The notes below the pieces were generated by a model. The model worked only from the letters and a program-made list of their open reading frames with translations. It searched no databases and was not told the DNA's origin. From Aciduliprofundum sp. MAR08-339 (lineage in GTDB: Archaea > Thermoplasmatota > Thermoplasmata > Thermoplasmatales > Aciduliprofundaceae), in contig NC_019942.1 of assembly GCF_000327505.1 (NCBI RefSeq), positions 1,054,001 to 1,118,000 on the forward strand: a DNA stretch of 64,000 nucleotides, written 5' to 3'. Shown piece by piece: positions 52,856 through 62,466 of the stretch. Each line of letters opens with the position of its first letter. The stretch's first letter is position 1. Made by a program: the position numbers and the translations under genes.

Positions 52856-53806
52856 ATGAATTTTGGATTTGTGCTTCCCACGGGGGCCAGGGAAAGCAAG
52901 GATGTGGACCTTGCCATAATTGGAGGCGGTCCTGCGGGTCTAAGCGCGGGAATATACGCTACCCGTGCGGGACTTGAAGCCATAATAATCGATAAGGGCA
53001 ATGCCGGAGGCCTTGCAGAGGAGGCACCGTTTGTGGAGAACTACCTCGGATTCAAGGGAATAAAGGGAGAGGAACTTGTCAAAGAGTTTAAGGAGCATGC
53101 TATGGACTATCTTGAGATTTCTGAGAGAAACGAGGTGAGGGATATAACAAGGGATGGTGAGGTATTCCACATAAAGGCAGAGAAGGGAGAGTACAATGCC
53201 AGGTCAATAATATTCGCCACGGGAACGACCCACAAAACCCTGGGTGTGCCTGGTGAGAGGGAGTTTTTCGGAAAGGGGGTATCCTACTGCGTTACCTGCG
53301 ATGGATATTTCTTTAGAGGCAAGAAGGTGGCAGTTATAGGCGGTGGCAATTCGGGAGCAATAGCGGCCATATACCTCAAGGATATTGGTGTTGAACCTGT
53401 GGTGCTTGAGTACATGCCCCATTACATGTGCGAAAAGGCATACCAGAATATAATTGATGAGAGGGGCATATCCTACCTCACAAACGTCCAGGTCACCTCC
53501 ATTGAGGGAAGCGATAATGTTGAAAGGGTTGTTTACAAGGATCGGGCCACTGGGGAAGAGCATAGTGTGGAGGTTGATGGAGTATTCATATACGTGGGTC
53601 TGATACCCATAAGCGATCTCGCCAAGAAACTCGGAGTTGAAACGGATTCAAGGGGCTACATAAAGGTGGATTTGAATATGCGCACAAATGTGCCACGCAT
53701 CTATGCTGCTGGAGATGTGACGGGCCATGCGGGGCAGATAATCATAGCCGCAGGGCAGGGAGCTCTGGCAGCCTTGAGCGCATATGAGGATTTAATGCTT
53801 CATTAA
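52856..53806 (+). CDS. trxB: Thioredoxin reductase
   Basis: About 316 residues with FAD motif GGGPAGLSAG (23-32), redox pair CVTC (145-148), NAD(P)H motif GGGNSGAIAA and the C-terminal AAGDVTGHAGQIIIAAGQG. ATG 52856 follows GAGGTGA; the GTG at 52847 lies in that site. It reduces the protein disulfide oxidoreductase encoded just upstream. Confidence 0.95.
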   Translation: MNFGFVLPTGARESKDVDLAIIGGGPAGLSAGIYATRAGLEAIIIDKGNAGGLAEEAPFVENYLGFKGIKGEELVKEFKEHAMDYLEISERNEVRDITRDGEVFHIKAEKGEYNARSIIFATGTTHKTLGVPGEREFFGKGVSYCVTCDGYFFRGKKVAVIGGGNSGAIAAIYLKDIGVEPVVLEYMPHYMCEKAYQNIIDERGISYLTNVQVTSIEGSDNVERVVYKDRATGEEHSVEVDGVFIYVGLIPISDLAKKLGVETDSRGYIKVDLNMRTNVPRIYAAGDVTGHAGQIIIAAGQGALAALSAYEDLMLH

Positions 53807-53873
53807 TTTTTTTCAAAAATAATTCCGATAAATTTATATAGATGTTGGATAATTGCTTGAAAGGTGATAATGC

Positions 53874-54182
53874 GTGAGTGAAGAGGTAACGAGAGTTCCG
53901 CTGCCCGATCGGAACAAGGGTGAGATGTTTGGCATAGTTGACAAAATATTGGGCGGTTCCAGGATGATAGTTATGTGCGCAGATGGCAAGTCCAGAATGG
54001 CTCGCATACCCGGGAAGATAAAGAGGAGAATGTGGATCAAGGAGGGGGATCTTGTAGTAATAAGGCCATGGGATTTTCAGGATGAGAAGGCCGATGTTAT
54101 TTACCGTTATACAAGAACTCAGGCAAGTTATCTGAGCAGAAACGGAAAGCTTCCTGAGCTTCTGGATGTGTTCGGGAAATGA
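53874..54182 (+). CDS. eif1A: Translation initiation factor aIF1A
   Basis: The 102-residue OB-fold protein has GEMFGIVDKILGGSRM, DGKSRMARIPGKIKRRMWI and VVIRPWDFQDEKADVIYRY, the full aIF1A pattern. GTG start behind AGGTGAT. It helps place initiator tRNA on the small subunit. First gene of a cluster with RIO1 (4-nt overlap) and a KH protein. Confidence 0.97.
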   Translation: MSEEVTRVPLPDRNKGEMFGIVDKILGGSRMIVMCADGKSRMARIPGKIKRRMWIKEGDLVVIRPWDFQDEKADVIYRYTRTQASYLSRNGKLPELLDVFGK

Positions 54183-54943
54183 GAGAGGATATTGAGGATT
54201 TTCTCTATGAGAAGATTCTACCGTACCGCAGGGAAAAAAGGGAAAAGGGAATGGAGGATAGGAAAACCTACGATGGTGTATTTGACAGGCGTACTCTTCT
54301 TGCATTTTACAAACTTCTCAAGAGGGGCACCATAAAGGAGGTTGAATTTCCCATATCCACAGGTAAGGAGGGTGATGTTTTCAGGGGCATAGGCAAGGAG
54401 GGATACATTGCCATAAAGGTTTACAGGATGACCACCGCAAATTATCGTGGGCTTTCAAGGTTCATAGATGGAGATGACCGATTTGCCCACCTTCACAAGA
54501 CGAAGGACACCATAATCCTTATCTGGGCCCAGAAGGAGTTCAGGAATTTGAAGGATTACAGAGATGGGGGGGTGAATGTACCCGGACCAGTTGACAGGTG
54601 GAAGAACATAATAGTTATGGACTACATAGGCGATGATAGCATGCCCGCACCGCTCCTGAAGGATGTGATGGAAAGTGTTAAAAAGGAGATGGTATACGAG
54701 ATAATTCAAGAGATGAAGAAAATGTACGATGTGGGCCTGGTTCATGGGGATCTGAGCGAGTACAACATCCTTGTATGGGGTGATAGGCCATACATAATAG
54801 ATGTGGCTCAGGCGGTACCGCTTGATCACCCATTGGCGGATGAACTCCTGCTCAGGGATATGAAGAATATGGTCCGTGTGTTCAAAAAATTGGGTGTGAA
54901 TATGAGCGTTAAAGAACTGGCCCGTGAGGTAGGAGTGGTATAA
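54179..54943 (+). CDS. rio1: RIO1-type atypical protein kinase
   Basis: The 254-residue kinase has ISTGKEGDVF (RIO P-loop), AIKVYRM (lysine), STANYRGLSRF-like TTANYRG, catalytic VHGDLSEYNIL and IIDVAQAV (metal Asp). RIO1 acts in late 40S/30S ribosome maturation. It overlaps aIF1A by 4 nt and touches the KH gene. Confidence 0.95.
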   Translation: MREDIEDFLYEKILPYRREKREKGMEDRKTYDGVFDRRTLLAFYKLLKRGTIKEVEFPISTGKEGDVFRGIGKEGYIAIKVYRMTTANYRGLSRFIDGDDRFAHLHKTKDTIILIWAQKEFRNLKDYRDGGVNVPGPVDRWKNIIVMDYIGDDSMPAPLLKDVMESVKKEMVYEIIQEMKKMYDVGLVHGDLSEYNILVWGDRPYIIDVAQAVPLDHPLADELLLRDMKNMVRVFKKLGVNMSVKELAREVGVV

Positions 54944-55492
54944 ATGATGTACGTAAAAATTCCAAAATCGAGAATAGGCGCTTTGATCGGAAAGAATGGG
55001 GAAGTAAAGAAAAGAGTTGAGAGCATATCGGGGGTAAAGATGGAGATAGATTCCAGAGAGGGGGATGTGGTGATAGATGAATCCTCAGGTGATCCGCTTA
55101 TGGCCCTGAAGGTAAGAGATTTCGTTATGGCGGTGGGGCGCGGATTTTCTCCAGAGCGTGCATGGCGCATATTCAACGAAGATGTTTACTTTGAGGTAAT
55201 TGATATCAAAGAGTTTGCAGGAAAGAGAGAGAGCAGGATCCGTGTTCTCAGGGGCAGAATAATAGGTAAAAATGGGAAGACAAGGAGAATAATAGAAGAG
55301 CTGAGCGGTGCATCCCTTTCCATCTACGGTTACTCCGTGGCCATAATTGGAAGTTATACCCAGATTGAAACGGCCAAGCATGCAGTTGAGATGCTCCTTC
55401 GTGGAAGCAAGCATGCAACAATCTATCACTATCTTGAGAAGAAAAGGCGCGAGAACAAATACCGCGCACTGGATTACTATTATATCCAGTGA
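54944..55492 (+). CDS. KH-domain protein, Dim2/Pno1-like
   Basis: The 182-residue protein has two KH domains with GxxG loops: IGKNGEVKKR (about 15) and IIGKNGKTRRIIEELS (about 105). It matches the archaeal counterpart of Dim2/Pno1, which binds the 3' end region of small-subunit rRNA during maturation and partners RIO kinases. The aIF1A-RIO1-KH order is a common archaeal cluster. Confidence 0.92.
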   Translation: MMYVKIPKSRIGALIGKNGEVKKRVESISGVKMEIDSREGDVVIDESSGDPLMALKVRDFVMAVGRGFSPERAWRIFNEDVYFEVIDIKEFAGKRESRIRVLRGRIIGKNGKTRRIIEELSGASLSIYGYSVAIIGSYTQIETAKHAVEMLLRGSKHATIYHYLEKKRRENKYRALDYYYIQ

Positions 55493-55497
55493 TTTTA

Positions 55498-56718
55498 ATG
55501 AGCATAAACGACTTTCTCTTCTCTCTGATTCTCCTCATCTTTCTTGGCCGTGTACTCGGTTTGCTCTTCGTTAGGTACAAGTTTCAGAGCATGATTGGCG
55601 AAGTTCTCGGCGGGGTACTCTTGAGTCCCCTATTTCTCGGGTTTCTCTATCCCAATGAAATTCTGAGGATATTCAGTCAGTTTGGTATAATTATGATCAT
55701 GCTTCTCTCTGGCTTGCTCACAGATTTTCGTGCATTCAATGAGCACAAGTACAAGAGCATACTGATAGGTGTACTGGGTGTTGTTTTTTCAATGGCCATA
55801 ATTTTTGCGATTTTACATATTTTCGGCGTGAGTTTGGAAGCATCTCTTTTTATAAGCGTTATCCTGTCAAACACGGCTGTGGAGGTCTGTGCCAACATAC
55901 TGATCAAGAGCAAAGTTTCGAAGGACATTCAGGCCGTCATAATGGGGGCCAGCTTTGTTGACGATATAGTGGCTGTTTTTCTTATTGGGGTTGTGGGCTC
56001 TATTACCCTTGGCTCTGAGATAACCCTGGCATCAATACTCGTTCTGTCATTAAGCGTAATAGCGTTTTTGGTCGTTTTCCTTATACTTGTGCCCTATCTC
56101 CTTGAACGCTATCAGGTGATAGATAAACTGATCGGCAGTGGCCCGCAACGGGAGAAGGTTCTTTTGACCTTTACCATACTCTTTTCTCTGCTTCTTGGTC
56201 TGATAGCCCAGTACACTGGGCTCCAGGTTGTAATTGGTGCCTATATAGCGGGTCTGATAATTGGAAAATGGGGCTCTAAGGTTGGGCCAATGCTGCGGAG
56301 ACGGGTTGCCTACGAAGATCTTATTGGGGATATTGAGCCATTTTCCCATGCCCTTTTTACACCTCTGTTCTTCGGATATGTGGGCCTGAGTCTGGGTAAC
56401 GTGCTTGCAGAGTTTGGCATCACCTGGGAGATGGGATTGTTGGTGATTACCCTGACTATCGGGGCACTCGCAGGTAAATGGCTTGGTTGTGGAACTGGGG
56501 CATATCTCTCAAAAATTGATATGAAGGAATCCCATTTTGTTGGTATTGCAATGGGTGGTCGTGGGGCATTGGAGTTGGTGCTTCTATCTCTGGGATATCA
56601 GAATGGAATAATCAACGGAGCCCTATTTGCCTCAGTGGTGCTCGTGACTTTGCTCACGGTGATAATAACGCCCATTCTTCTGTCCATCTACGAGAAAAGG
56701 CTCATGGCTTCCCTTTAG
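55498..56718 (+). CDS. CPA2-family cation/proton antiporter
   Basis: About 406 residues with around 12 membrane helices, including IGEVLGGVLLSP (N-terminal), GASFVDDIVAVFLIG (the ion-binding Asp pair region) and GMGGRGALELVLLSLG (C-terminal). This is the Kef/NapA/NhaS3 type. No TrkA-N regulatory domain follows. It probably exchanges Na+ or K+ for protons, fitting a Na+-pumping metabolism; the ion is not determined. ATG 55498 is preferred over the GTG at 55489 that overlaps the KH stop. Confidence 0.9.
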   Translation: MSINDFLFSLILLIFLGRVLGLLFVRYKFQSMIGEVLGGVLLSPLFLGFLYPNEILRIFSQFGIIMIMLLSGLLTDFRAFNEHKYKSILIGVLGVVFSMAIIFAILHIFGVSLEASLFISVILSNTAVEVCANILIKSKVSKDIQAVIMGASFVDDIVAVFLIGVVGSITLGSEITLASILVLSLSVIAFLVVFLILVPYLLERYQVIDKLIGSGPQREKVLLTFTILFSLLLGLIAQYTGLQVVIGAYIAGLIIGKWGSKVGPMLRRRVAYEDLIGDIEPFSHALFTPLFFGYVGLSLGNVLAEFGITWEMGLLVITLTIGALAGKWLGCGTGAYLSKIDMKESHFVGIAMGGRGALELVLLSLGYQNGIINGALFASVVLVTLLTVIITPILLSIYEKRLMASL

Positions 56719-57274
56719 ATTCACCAAAGTGCAGGGCAGAGGCGATGAGGTGTGCAACTCTCAAAGGCTCTGGAATTGCGCCACGGAGGGTGAACGAGCT
56801 AATTACTCTCCTTGCCTCATCCATGGAAATACCCGCACGCTGCACATATATCTCAAATTCTCCATTTTGGATCATTTCAATTTTGTGCTTTCTCAACAAA
56901 TTCATTCTGTATTCCCAGTCCTCAAAATGCTTTCTAAGTGCATATTCTATGGCTCTCAAATCTGGATTTTTTCTGGATATCACAATTACGGGGACTTCTC
57001 TTTCTCTCCATATTCTTTCTATGTCAACTATGTTGAACCCGCCGAAGGTTATGCCCTGCAGAAAGACCACCTTTATCTGTCTCCCGTACTTTGAGTTAAG
57101 CATGTCAATGATTGAATCGGTTGAATCAAGGGCATCCACCCCTATTTTCCTTCTCAGCATGCCTTCAAGGTAGTTTGGGGCTCTCAAAACCACGCCGATA
57201 AGATCAACCTCACCCGGAATGTGGGGAACGAAATAGGAATCGTCTATACCGAGAGCCCTTATGTGTTTCTTCAT
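56702..57274 (-). CDS. DUF99 family protein (endonuclease V-like)
   Basis: The 190-residue protein starts MKKHIRALGIDDSYF and has VDLIGVVLRAP, the conserved FLQGITFGGFNIVD and the end RGAIPEPLRVAHLIASA, matching DUF99, a family related in fold to endonuclease V. Activity unproven. It overlaps Pth2 by 4 nt in a three-gene operon with a DUF1616-like membrane protein, and its end overlaps the antiporter by 17 nt. Confidence 0.88.
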   Translation of the reverse strand: MKKHIRALGIDDSYFVPHIPGEVDLIGVVLRAPNYLEGMLRRKIGVDALDSTDSIIDMLNSKYGRQIKVVFLQGITFGGFNIVDIERIWREREVPVIVISRKNPDLRAIEYALRKHFEDWEYRMNLLRKHKIEMIQNGEFEIYVQRAGISMDEARRVISSFTLRGAIPEPLRVAHLIASALHFGESKGKP

Positions 57275-57624
57275 AACAGGGGTAAATTGCCCGTGACCTT
57301 ATTAATTGTTTCCTCTGGGGCAGGGCCTATCCCAAGGCATGTGATCGTTCCGGGGGGCACTTCGGTGAGTCCCGCATCTTTTATTAGAGATGTCACGATC
57401 CCAAGTGTTTTCGCCTTGAATTCAAGTTCATAGAGGTCCCGAAGAGTCTTTGCCTTCACAACAACCTTCTTCTGTCCCTCCCTCACCCATTCTTCCAGAT
57501 ACGGGTTTTTCTGCTTCTTGGATTTTAAGGTGCATTCTACGGCCGCATGGGCCACCTGAACCGCTAGTTTGCCGCACGAGAGTTTGAGATCCTCCCTTAC
57601 CACAATCACCATTTTATATTTCAT
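57271..57624 (-). CDS. pth2: Peptidyl-tRNA hydrolase, Pth2 family
   Basis: About 117 residues: MVIVVREDLKLSCGKLAVQVAHAAVE, the conserved Gln-His pair, and VPPGTITCLGIGPAPEETINKVTG at the end (key block GPAPEE). It recycles peptidyl-tRNA. ATG 57624 overlaps the stop region of the upstream gene by 11 nt. Confidence 0.95.
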   Translation of the reverse strand: MKYKMVIVVREDLKLSCGKLAVQVAHAAVECTLKSKKQKNPYLEEWVREGQKKVVVKAKTLRDLYELEFKAKTLGIVTSLIKDAGLTEVPPGTITCLGIGPAPEETINKVTGNLPLL

Positions 57625-58132
57625 CCACAACACCTTTTAGTTCATCAATTTGCATATCCAGATTTCTTATCTCTTCAAGTACCTTCTTGCGTCTTTCTTC
57701 GTAGCGATCCTTTCTTCTTGGGTTGATTCTTATGAGCCTCTCAATTTCCTCAAGTTCTTTTATTTTTTTCTTTCTCTCCTTTAAAAGCGTGTCTAAGAGC
57801 ACTAGCTTGTCGTGCTTATCCTCCTTCTCGAGGCCTATCATCCTTCTTATGGTTGGATATCCTCCACGGTAGAATCCCACCACGAAGAATATTACTGTGA
57901 GGTTTATCAGAGCGATCCATATGTATTTGGCATAAAAAAGAGCCGAGTAGCCCAAAACGTATCCTACAAGGATGGATATAACTATGCTCATTCCCATTCC
58001 CAGGCCTATTCTGTAGAGCTGATCGTATTCCAGATCCAACTCACCTCTCTTGGGGAAGAGCATGTTTATGAATGTGTATCCTGGAAGGAAGAACAGCATT
58101 AGCACAGCGGCGATCACCTGAAGTACGCCCAT
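57614..58132 (-). CDS. DUF1616-like membrane protein with coiled-coil tail
   Basis: The 172-residue protein has three membrane helices (about 3-25, 42-64, 68-88) with FFLPGYTFINMLFPKRGELD, a DUF1616-type beginning, then a Lys/Glu coiled coil (about 105-165). Family function is unknown. It heads an operon with Pth2 and DUF99. Confidence 0.7.
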   Translation of the reverse strand: MGVLQVIAAVLMLFFLPGYTFINMLFPKRGELDLEYDQLYRIGLGMGMSIVISILVGYVLGYSALFYAKYIWIALINLTVIFFVVGFYRGGYPTIRRMIGLEKEDKHDKLVLLDTLLKERKKKIKELEEIERLIRINPRRKDRYEERRKKVLEEIRNLDMQIDELKGVVDEI

Positions 58133-58205
58133 CCATTGAATATATGTCCATAATATTTAAATGTTTTAAGGGAGGGCTTAAATATGCAGTTATCATTCTT
58201 TCTCC

Positions 58206-59786
58206 GTGAAGGTCGTGATTCTTGATGGCTATGTGGACGAGCCCTCAATTCTAGGTGTGCCTCCCTACATCTCACCCTATGTTCGGGAACTCGCGGGTGT
58301 GTGCAACGAGCTTGGGGTTGAATGGGAGTACATCACCATCGATGATTGGAGGAGTGGAAGGAGAGTAAGGGGAGATATGCTCGTTCTCATAGGTGGCGCC
58401 GTGGTGCCCGGAAAGTACCTGCGCACCTATCCTGCCTCGCTCAGGGAGATAAGGGAGATATTCTCCTCCTTCAAGGATCTTAAAATCTTTGGGGGCAGTG
58501 TTGCGAGATTTGAGAGGCCCAATGTGGGCGCTGATATTCTTGCATTGGGGGATGTGGATGCCCTTCTCTATGATGTCCTTACAGATAATTTCACGCACCA
58601 CAGGTTTCACGGGCTTGATGAGTGGAATCGCTGGTTAAAACTTGGCGCAGAGGTTGTCACGAGGCACCCTGATTATCCAGAACCCCTTGTAGTGGAGATA
58701 GAGACCTTTCGTGGATGTCCCAGATATTTGAGTGGTGGATGTTCATTCTGCATAGAGCCATTGTATGGAAAACCAATTTTCAGAAGCCAGGAGGATATTG
58801 TGGAGGAGATGCAACTCCTTGCATCTCTCGGAGTGAGGAATTTCAGAATTGGCGGGCAGACATGCATATACTCCTACCGCGCACACGGTGTGGGAAAGAA
58901 GGAGATTCCAGAGCCAAATGTGGGAGCCTTAGAGAGTTTATTCAAGAAAGCGAGCAGGGTGTCCCACAGGGTTCTGCATGTGGATAATGCCAATCCTGCG
59001 GTAATTGCGTCCTATCCTGAGAAGGGAGAGAAGATAACTGAAATTCTAGTAAAATACACCACTCCCGGCAATGTTGTGGCCTTTGGAATGGAAAGCGCAG
59101 ATCCCCAAGTAATTGAGAAAAACAATCTGAATTCCACACCTGATGATGTTATGGAAGCCATAAAAATAGTCAACGAGATGGGTGCTGAAAGGGGCGAAAA
59201 TGGCATGCCAAGACTTCTTCCCGGGCTGAATTTCATATGCGGGCTATGGGGAGAGAGGAAAGAGACATATTCCATGAATTTCAGATTTCTGAAGGATGTG
59301 CTTGAGAGGGGATACCTGTTGCGCAGGATAAACATAAGGCAGGTGGCCTCCATCCGCAACGATTTCAGGATGAAGTACAGGCACGAGTGCTGGAAGTTCC
59401 GCAATGAGGTCAGAAGGAATATAGATGCCCCCATGCTCAGAAGAATTGTTCCAAAAGGCACGGTGCTCAGGGATGTGTACCTTGAAATGCAGAGGGGAAA
59501 CTACACCTATGGAAGACAGCCTGGATCATATCCCATCATAGTGGTGCTTCCATACAGGGCAAGGATGAACAGATATGTGGATGTGAAGATATTCGATTAT
59601 GGAGAGAGAAGCTTAACAGGTGTGGAGTACCCTCTAAATGTGAACGAGGTCCCATACTCAACCCTAAAGGCCCTGCCCGGAGTGGGGGAGAAAAAGGCGG
59701 CTGAGATCGTGCGCAGGAGACCGTTTAAGAGTATGAGAGAATTGCAAGAAATTTTTGGAGAGGCCGACGAGTACTTCGCCCTGTGA
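58206..59786 (+). CDS. Radical SAM protein with C-terminal helix-hairpin-helix (COG1031-like)
   Basis: The 526-residue protein has an N-terminal Rossmann-like domain (1-150), then a radical SAM core whose cluster cysteines are in RGCPRYLSGGCSFCIEP (spacing C-x7-C-x2-C rather than C-x3-C-x2-C), GMESADPQVIEKNNL and, at the end, a helix-hairpin-helix (LKALPGVGEKKAAEIVRRRPF). COG1031 proteins are uncharacterised; the HhH suggests nucleic-acid contact. Leaderless GTG start: a TATA-like CTTAAATA lies about 25 nt upstream. Confidence 0.85.
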   Translation: MKVVILDGYVDEPSILGVPPYISPYVRELAGVCNELGVEWEYITIDDWRSGRRVRGDMLVLIGGAVVPGKYLRTYPASLREIREIFSSFKDLKIFGGSVARFERPNVGADILALGDVDALLYDVLTDNFTHHRFHGLDEWNRWLKLGAEVVTRHPDYPEPLVVEIETFRGCPRYLSGGCSFCIEPLYGKPIFRSQEDIVEEMQLLASLGVRNFRIGGQTCIYSYRAHGVGKKEIPEPNVGALESLFKKASRVSHRVLHVDNANPAVIASYPEKGEKITEILVKYTTPGNVVAFGMESADPQVIEKNNLNSTPDDVMEAIKIVNEMGAERGENGMPRLLPGLNFICGLWGERKETYSMNFRFLKDVLERGYLLRRINIRQVASIRNDFRMKYRHECWKFRNEVRRNIDAPMLRRIVPKGTVLRDVYLEMQRGNYTYGRQPGSYPIIVVLPYRARMNRYVDVKIFDYGERSLTGVEYPLNVNEVPYSTLKALPGVGEKKAAEIVRRRPFKSMRELQEIFGEADEYFAL

Positions 59787-59836
59787 GCGTTATCTTTATA
59801 TAGAAGAACTATCTTACCGAGTTTGAGGTGATAAAG

Positions 59837-61498
59837 ATGATGGGAGGACAAGTACCTATTCTCGTGCTCAAGGAAGGCACTGAGAGAGAGACTGGCAGAG
59901 GAGCACAGAAGAAGAACATTGAGGTTGCAAAGGCAATAGCAGATGCAGTACGCACCACACTCGGTCCAAAGGGTATGGACAAGATGCTTGTGGATAGCCT
60001 TGGAGATATAGTGATCACAAATGACGGTGCAACCATACTCAAGGAGATAGATGTGGCACACCCAACTGCCAAGATGATGGTTGAAGTGGCAAAGGTTCAG
60101 GATACCGAGGTTGGAGATGGAACCACAAGCGCTGTTGTGCTTTCAGGTGAACTTCTCCACAAGGCTGAGGAGCTCCTTGATCAGAATGTTCATCCAACAA
60201 TCATAACCAACGGTTACAGGCTTGCAGCTGAGAAGGCTTTGGAACTTCTCCCTGAGCTTGGCATAAAGGTTGATAGCGATGAACTTCTCAAGGAGATAGC
60301 CATGACCGCAATGACTGGCAAGAATGTGGCTGAGGCCAAGGAGTACCTTGCTGATATCGCAGTAAAGGCCGTCAAGTCCATTGCGGAGGAGAAGGACGGC
60401 AAGACAGTTGTGAATGTTGATAACATTAAGGTGGAGAAGAAGCAGGGAGGAGGCATAAAGGATACTGAACTCATTGATGGCGTGATCCTTGATAAGGAGA
60501 AGGTTCATCCACGCATGCCCAAGGTTGTGAAGAACGCCAAGATTGCCCTTATCAATACCGGATTTGAGGTAAAGAAGACCGAGATAAGTGCTAAGATTGA
60601 GATCACAGACCCAACTCAGATACAGGCGTTCCTTGACCAGGAGCAGGAAGAGATAAAGAAGATGGTTGACAAGGTTAAGGAAGTTGGAGCAAATGTCGTA
60701 TTCTGCCAGAAGGCCATAGATGATATCGCGCAGCACTACATGGCAAAATATGGCATATACGCAGTACGCCGTGTTAAGAAGAGCGATATGAGCAAACTGG
60801 CCAAGGCAACAGGCGCCAAGATAATAACCAATCTGGACGACCTAACTCCTGAGGATCTTGGATATGCAGAGATAGTTGAGGAGAGGAAGATAGGTGAAGA
60901 CAATATGACCTTCGTGCGCGGATGCAGGAATCCAAAGAGCGTGAGCATACTCATACGCGGAGGAACCGAGCACGTTGTGGATGAGGCTGAGAGAGCGCTG
61001 CACGATGCTCTGAAGGTTGTTGGAGTTGCTCTGGAGGATGGCTACGCTGTTGCAGGTGGTGGAGCCACTGAAATTGAACTGGCACTGAAGCTCCGCGAGT
61101 ATGCTCCCAGCGTGGGTGGCAGAGAGCAGCTGGCAATCGAGAAGTTTGCAGACGCTCTTGAAATAATACCCAGAACCCTTGCAGAGAATGCAGGTCTGGA
61201 TGCAATAGATATAATAATGAAACTCAAGGCAGAGCATCAGGCAGGGAAGAAATATGCAGGCATAGATGTCTTTGAGGGCAAGATCGTTGACATGGTGGAG
61301 AGGAAGGTCATAGAGCCTATGCGCGTTAAGAAGCAGGCCATTGAGAGTGCCACAGAAGTGGCCACAATGATACTTCGCATAGACGACGTCATAGCCTCCA
61401 AGAAGAGCGAGACACCCAAAGGACCTCAGGGAGGACCTGGCGGACCTGGAGGAATGGGCGGCATGGGCGGCATGGGCGGAATGCCCGGTATGATGTAA
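59837..61498 (+). CDS. ths: Thermosome (group II chaperonin) subunit
   Basis: About 553 residues: [44 protein letters not shown] (ATPase Asp), [11 protein letters not shown] and a Gly/Met-rich C-terminal tail ([11 protein letters not shown]). It forms a double-ring folding chamber. ATG 59837 is 5 nt after GAGGTGAT. It is a single-gene unit with a T-rich run after the stop. Confidence 0.97.
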   Translation: MMGGQVPILVLKEGTERETGRGAQKKNIEVAKAIADAVRTTLGPKGMDKMLVDSLGDIVITNDGATILKEIDVAHPTAKMMVEVAKVQDTEVGDGTTSAVVLSGELLHKAEELLDQNVHPTIITNGYRLAAEKALELLPELGIKVDSDELLKEIAMTAMTGKNVAEAKEYLADIAVKAVKSIAEEKDGKTVVNVDNIKVEKKQGGGIKDTELIDGVILDKEKVHPRMPKVVKNAKIALINTGFEVKKTEISAKIEITDPTQIQAFLDQEQEEIKKMVDKVKEVGANVVFCQKAIDDIAQHYMAKYGIYAVRRVKKSDMSKLAKATGAKIITNLDDLTPEDLGYAEIVEERKIGEDNMTFVRGCRNPKSVSILIRGGTEHVVDEAERALHDALKVVGVALEDGYAVAGGGATEIELALKLREYAPSVGGREQLAIEKFADALEIIPRTLAENAGLDAIDIIMKLKAEHQAGKKYAGIDVFEGKIVDMVERKVIEPMRVKKQAIESATEVATMILRIDDVIASKKSETPKGPQGGPGGPGGMGGMGGMGGMPGMM

Positions 61499-61506
61499 AT
61501 CCCCAA

Positions 61507-61520
61507 TTTTTTACTTTTTT
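61507..61520 (+). terminator. T-rich run after the thermosome gene
   Basis: Two runs of six T residues (61507-61512 and 61515-61520) separated by AC, just after the thermosome stop. Archaeal RNA polymerase terminates at such oligo-T tracts. The convergent gene ends at 61522. Confidence 0.5.
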
Positions 61521-61521
61521 A

Positions 61522-62466
61522 TCAGATATCTATTTTCAGATCCTGGGCGAATGTGTACGATTTAAGGAGTTTTGGCTTATCTTTTAGGTATCGAAGTATG
61601 AACATGCCGCAGTTAGAGCCTATTTCATTTTCTTTTGTATCTCCTATGGAGATTATGACCCTGTACCCGAATTTTTTAAGTTTTTCCAAGAATTCCCTGT
61701 GATTCTCAGGAAGACCGTTTTTGAGATTCACATCGTTGGTGATTCCGTTTAGAGATGAGCTCACGGTAGGGTTGATGGGGGTTATCTTTATCAGAAAGTG
61801 CTCTGGTGAAAAATAATGGTGTACAATATCAGCGCTCACCGGATTTTCCTTTGCAAGTGCAAAATTCAGCGTGATTTTCAAGCCACCATCGTCGTAGAAT
61901 CTGTCTCCGTATTCTGCAATTTTTTCAAAATCCCATTTTTTGACGGGAATCAGTGAATCTCTCACTCTATCATCTGTGGTGTGTATTGAGAACTGGAGCT
62001 GAAAGTTATGCGGATACTTTTCTTTTTTCAGAGAAAGCAGTTTTTCGAAAAATGCATCAACGCCAACAGGAGCCACTGTGGACAGTGAGGGAAAGAAATT
62101 GTCATATCTATCTCCCAGATCTCTCATCACGTCTATTACTGCGGGATTGAAACTTGGCTCCCCCATCCTTGCAAACTGCACCTTGAATTTCTTTGTTTTG
62201 GGCTCATTTCCAAATCTCCTCCTTATGGGGTATTCAATCTGCTCCATTATTTCCTCATACGTTAATTTGCCTCTGTAAAACAGGCCTGCATCGCACATTT
62301 TGCATCCTACAGGACAGCCGTTTAGAGAGGAGACGATCAAAACCCATTTCTCCTCCGGATTGTATGTGGGTGTGGATTCAACAAACTCCACGATATTTCC
62401 CCGGCTCGTCTTTCCTATATATACCCTTGCAACTCGTTCATCACCAATCTCGGCAAGAATCTCCAT
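61522..62466 (-). CDS. RlmN-like radical SAM enzyme
   Basis: About 314 residues. The cluster motif CPVGCKMCDAG (C-x3-C-x2-C) preceded by IVSSLNG and followed by LTYEEI mirrors the RlmN/Cfr arrangement, and a late Cys in GSNCGMF sits where RlmN has its methyl-carrying Cys. The other RlmN Cys, seven residues before the cluster, is replaced by Ile. So it is probably related to RNA-methylating radical SAM enzymes but may use changed chemistry. ATG 62466 is 8 nt after GGAGGTG. It overlaps the flavoprotein gene by 26 nt. Confidence 0.75.
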   Translation of the reverse strand: MEILAEIGDERVARVYIGKTSRGNIVEFVESTPTYNPEEKWVLIVSSLNGCPVGCKMCDAGLFYRGKLTYEEIMEQIEYPIRRRFGNEPKTKKFKVQFARMGEPSFNPAVIDVMRDLGDRYDNFFPSLSTVAPVGVDAFFEKLLSLKKEKYPHNFQLQFSIHTTDDRVRDSLIPVKKWDFEKIAEYGDRFYDDGGLKITLNFALAKENPVSADIVHHYFSPEHFLIKITPINPTVSSSLNGITNDVNLKNGLPENHREFLEKLKKFGYRVIISIGDTKENEIGSNCGMFILRYLKDKPKLLKSYTFAQDLKIDI

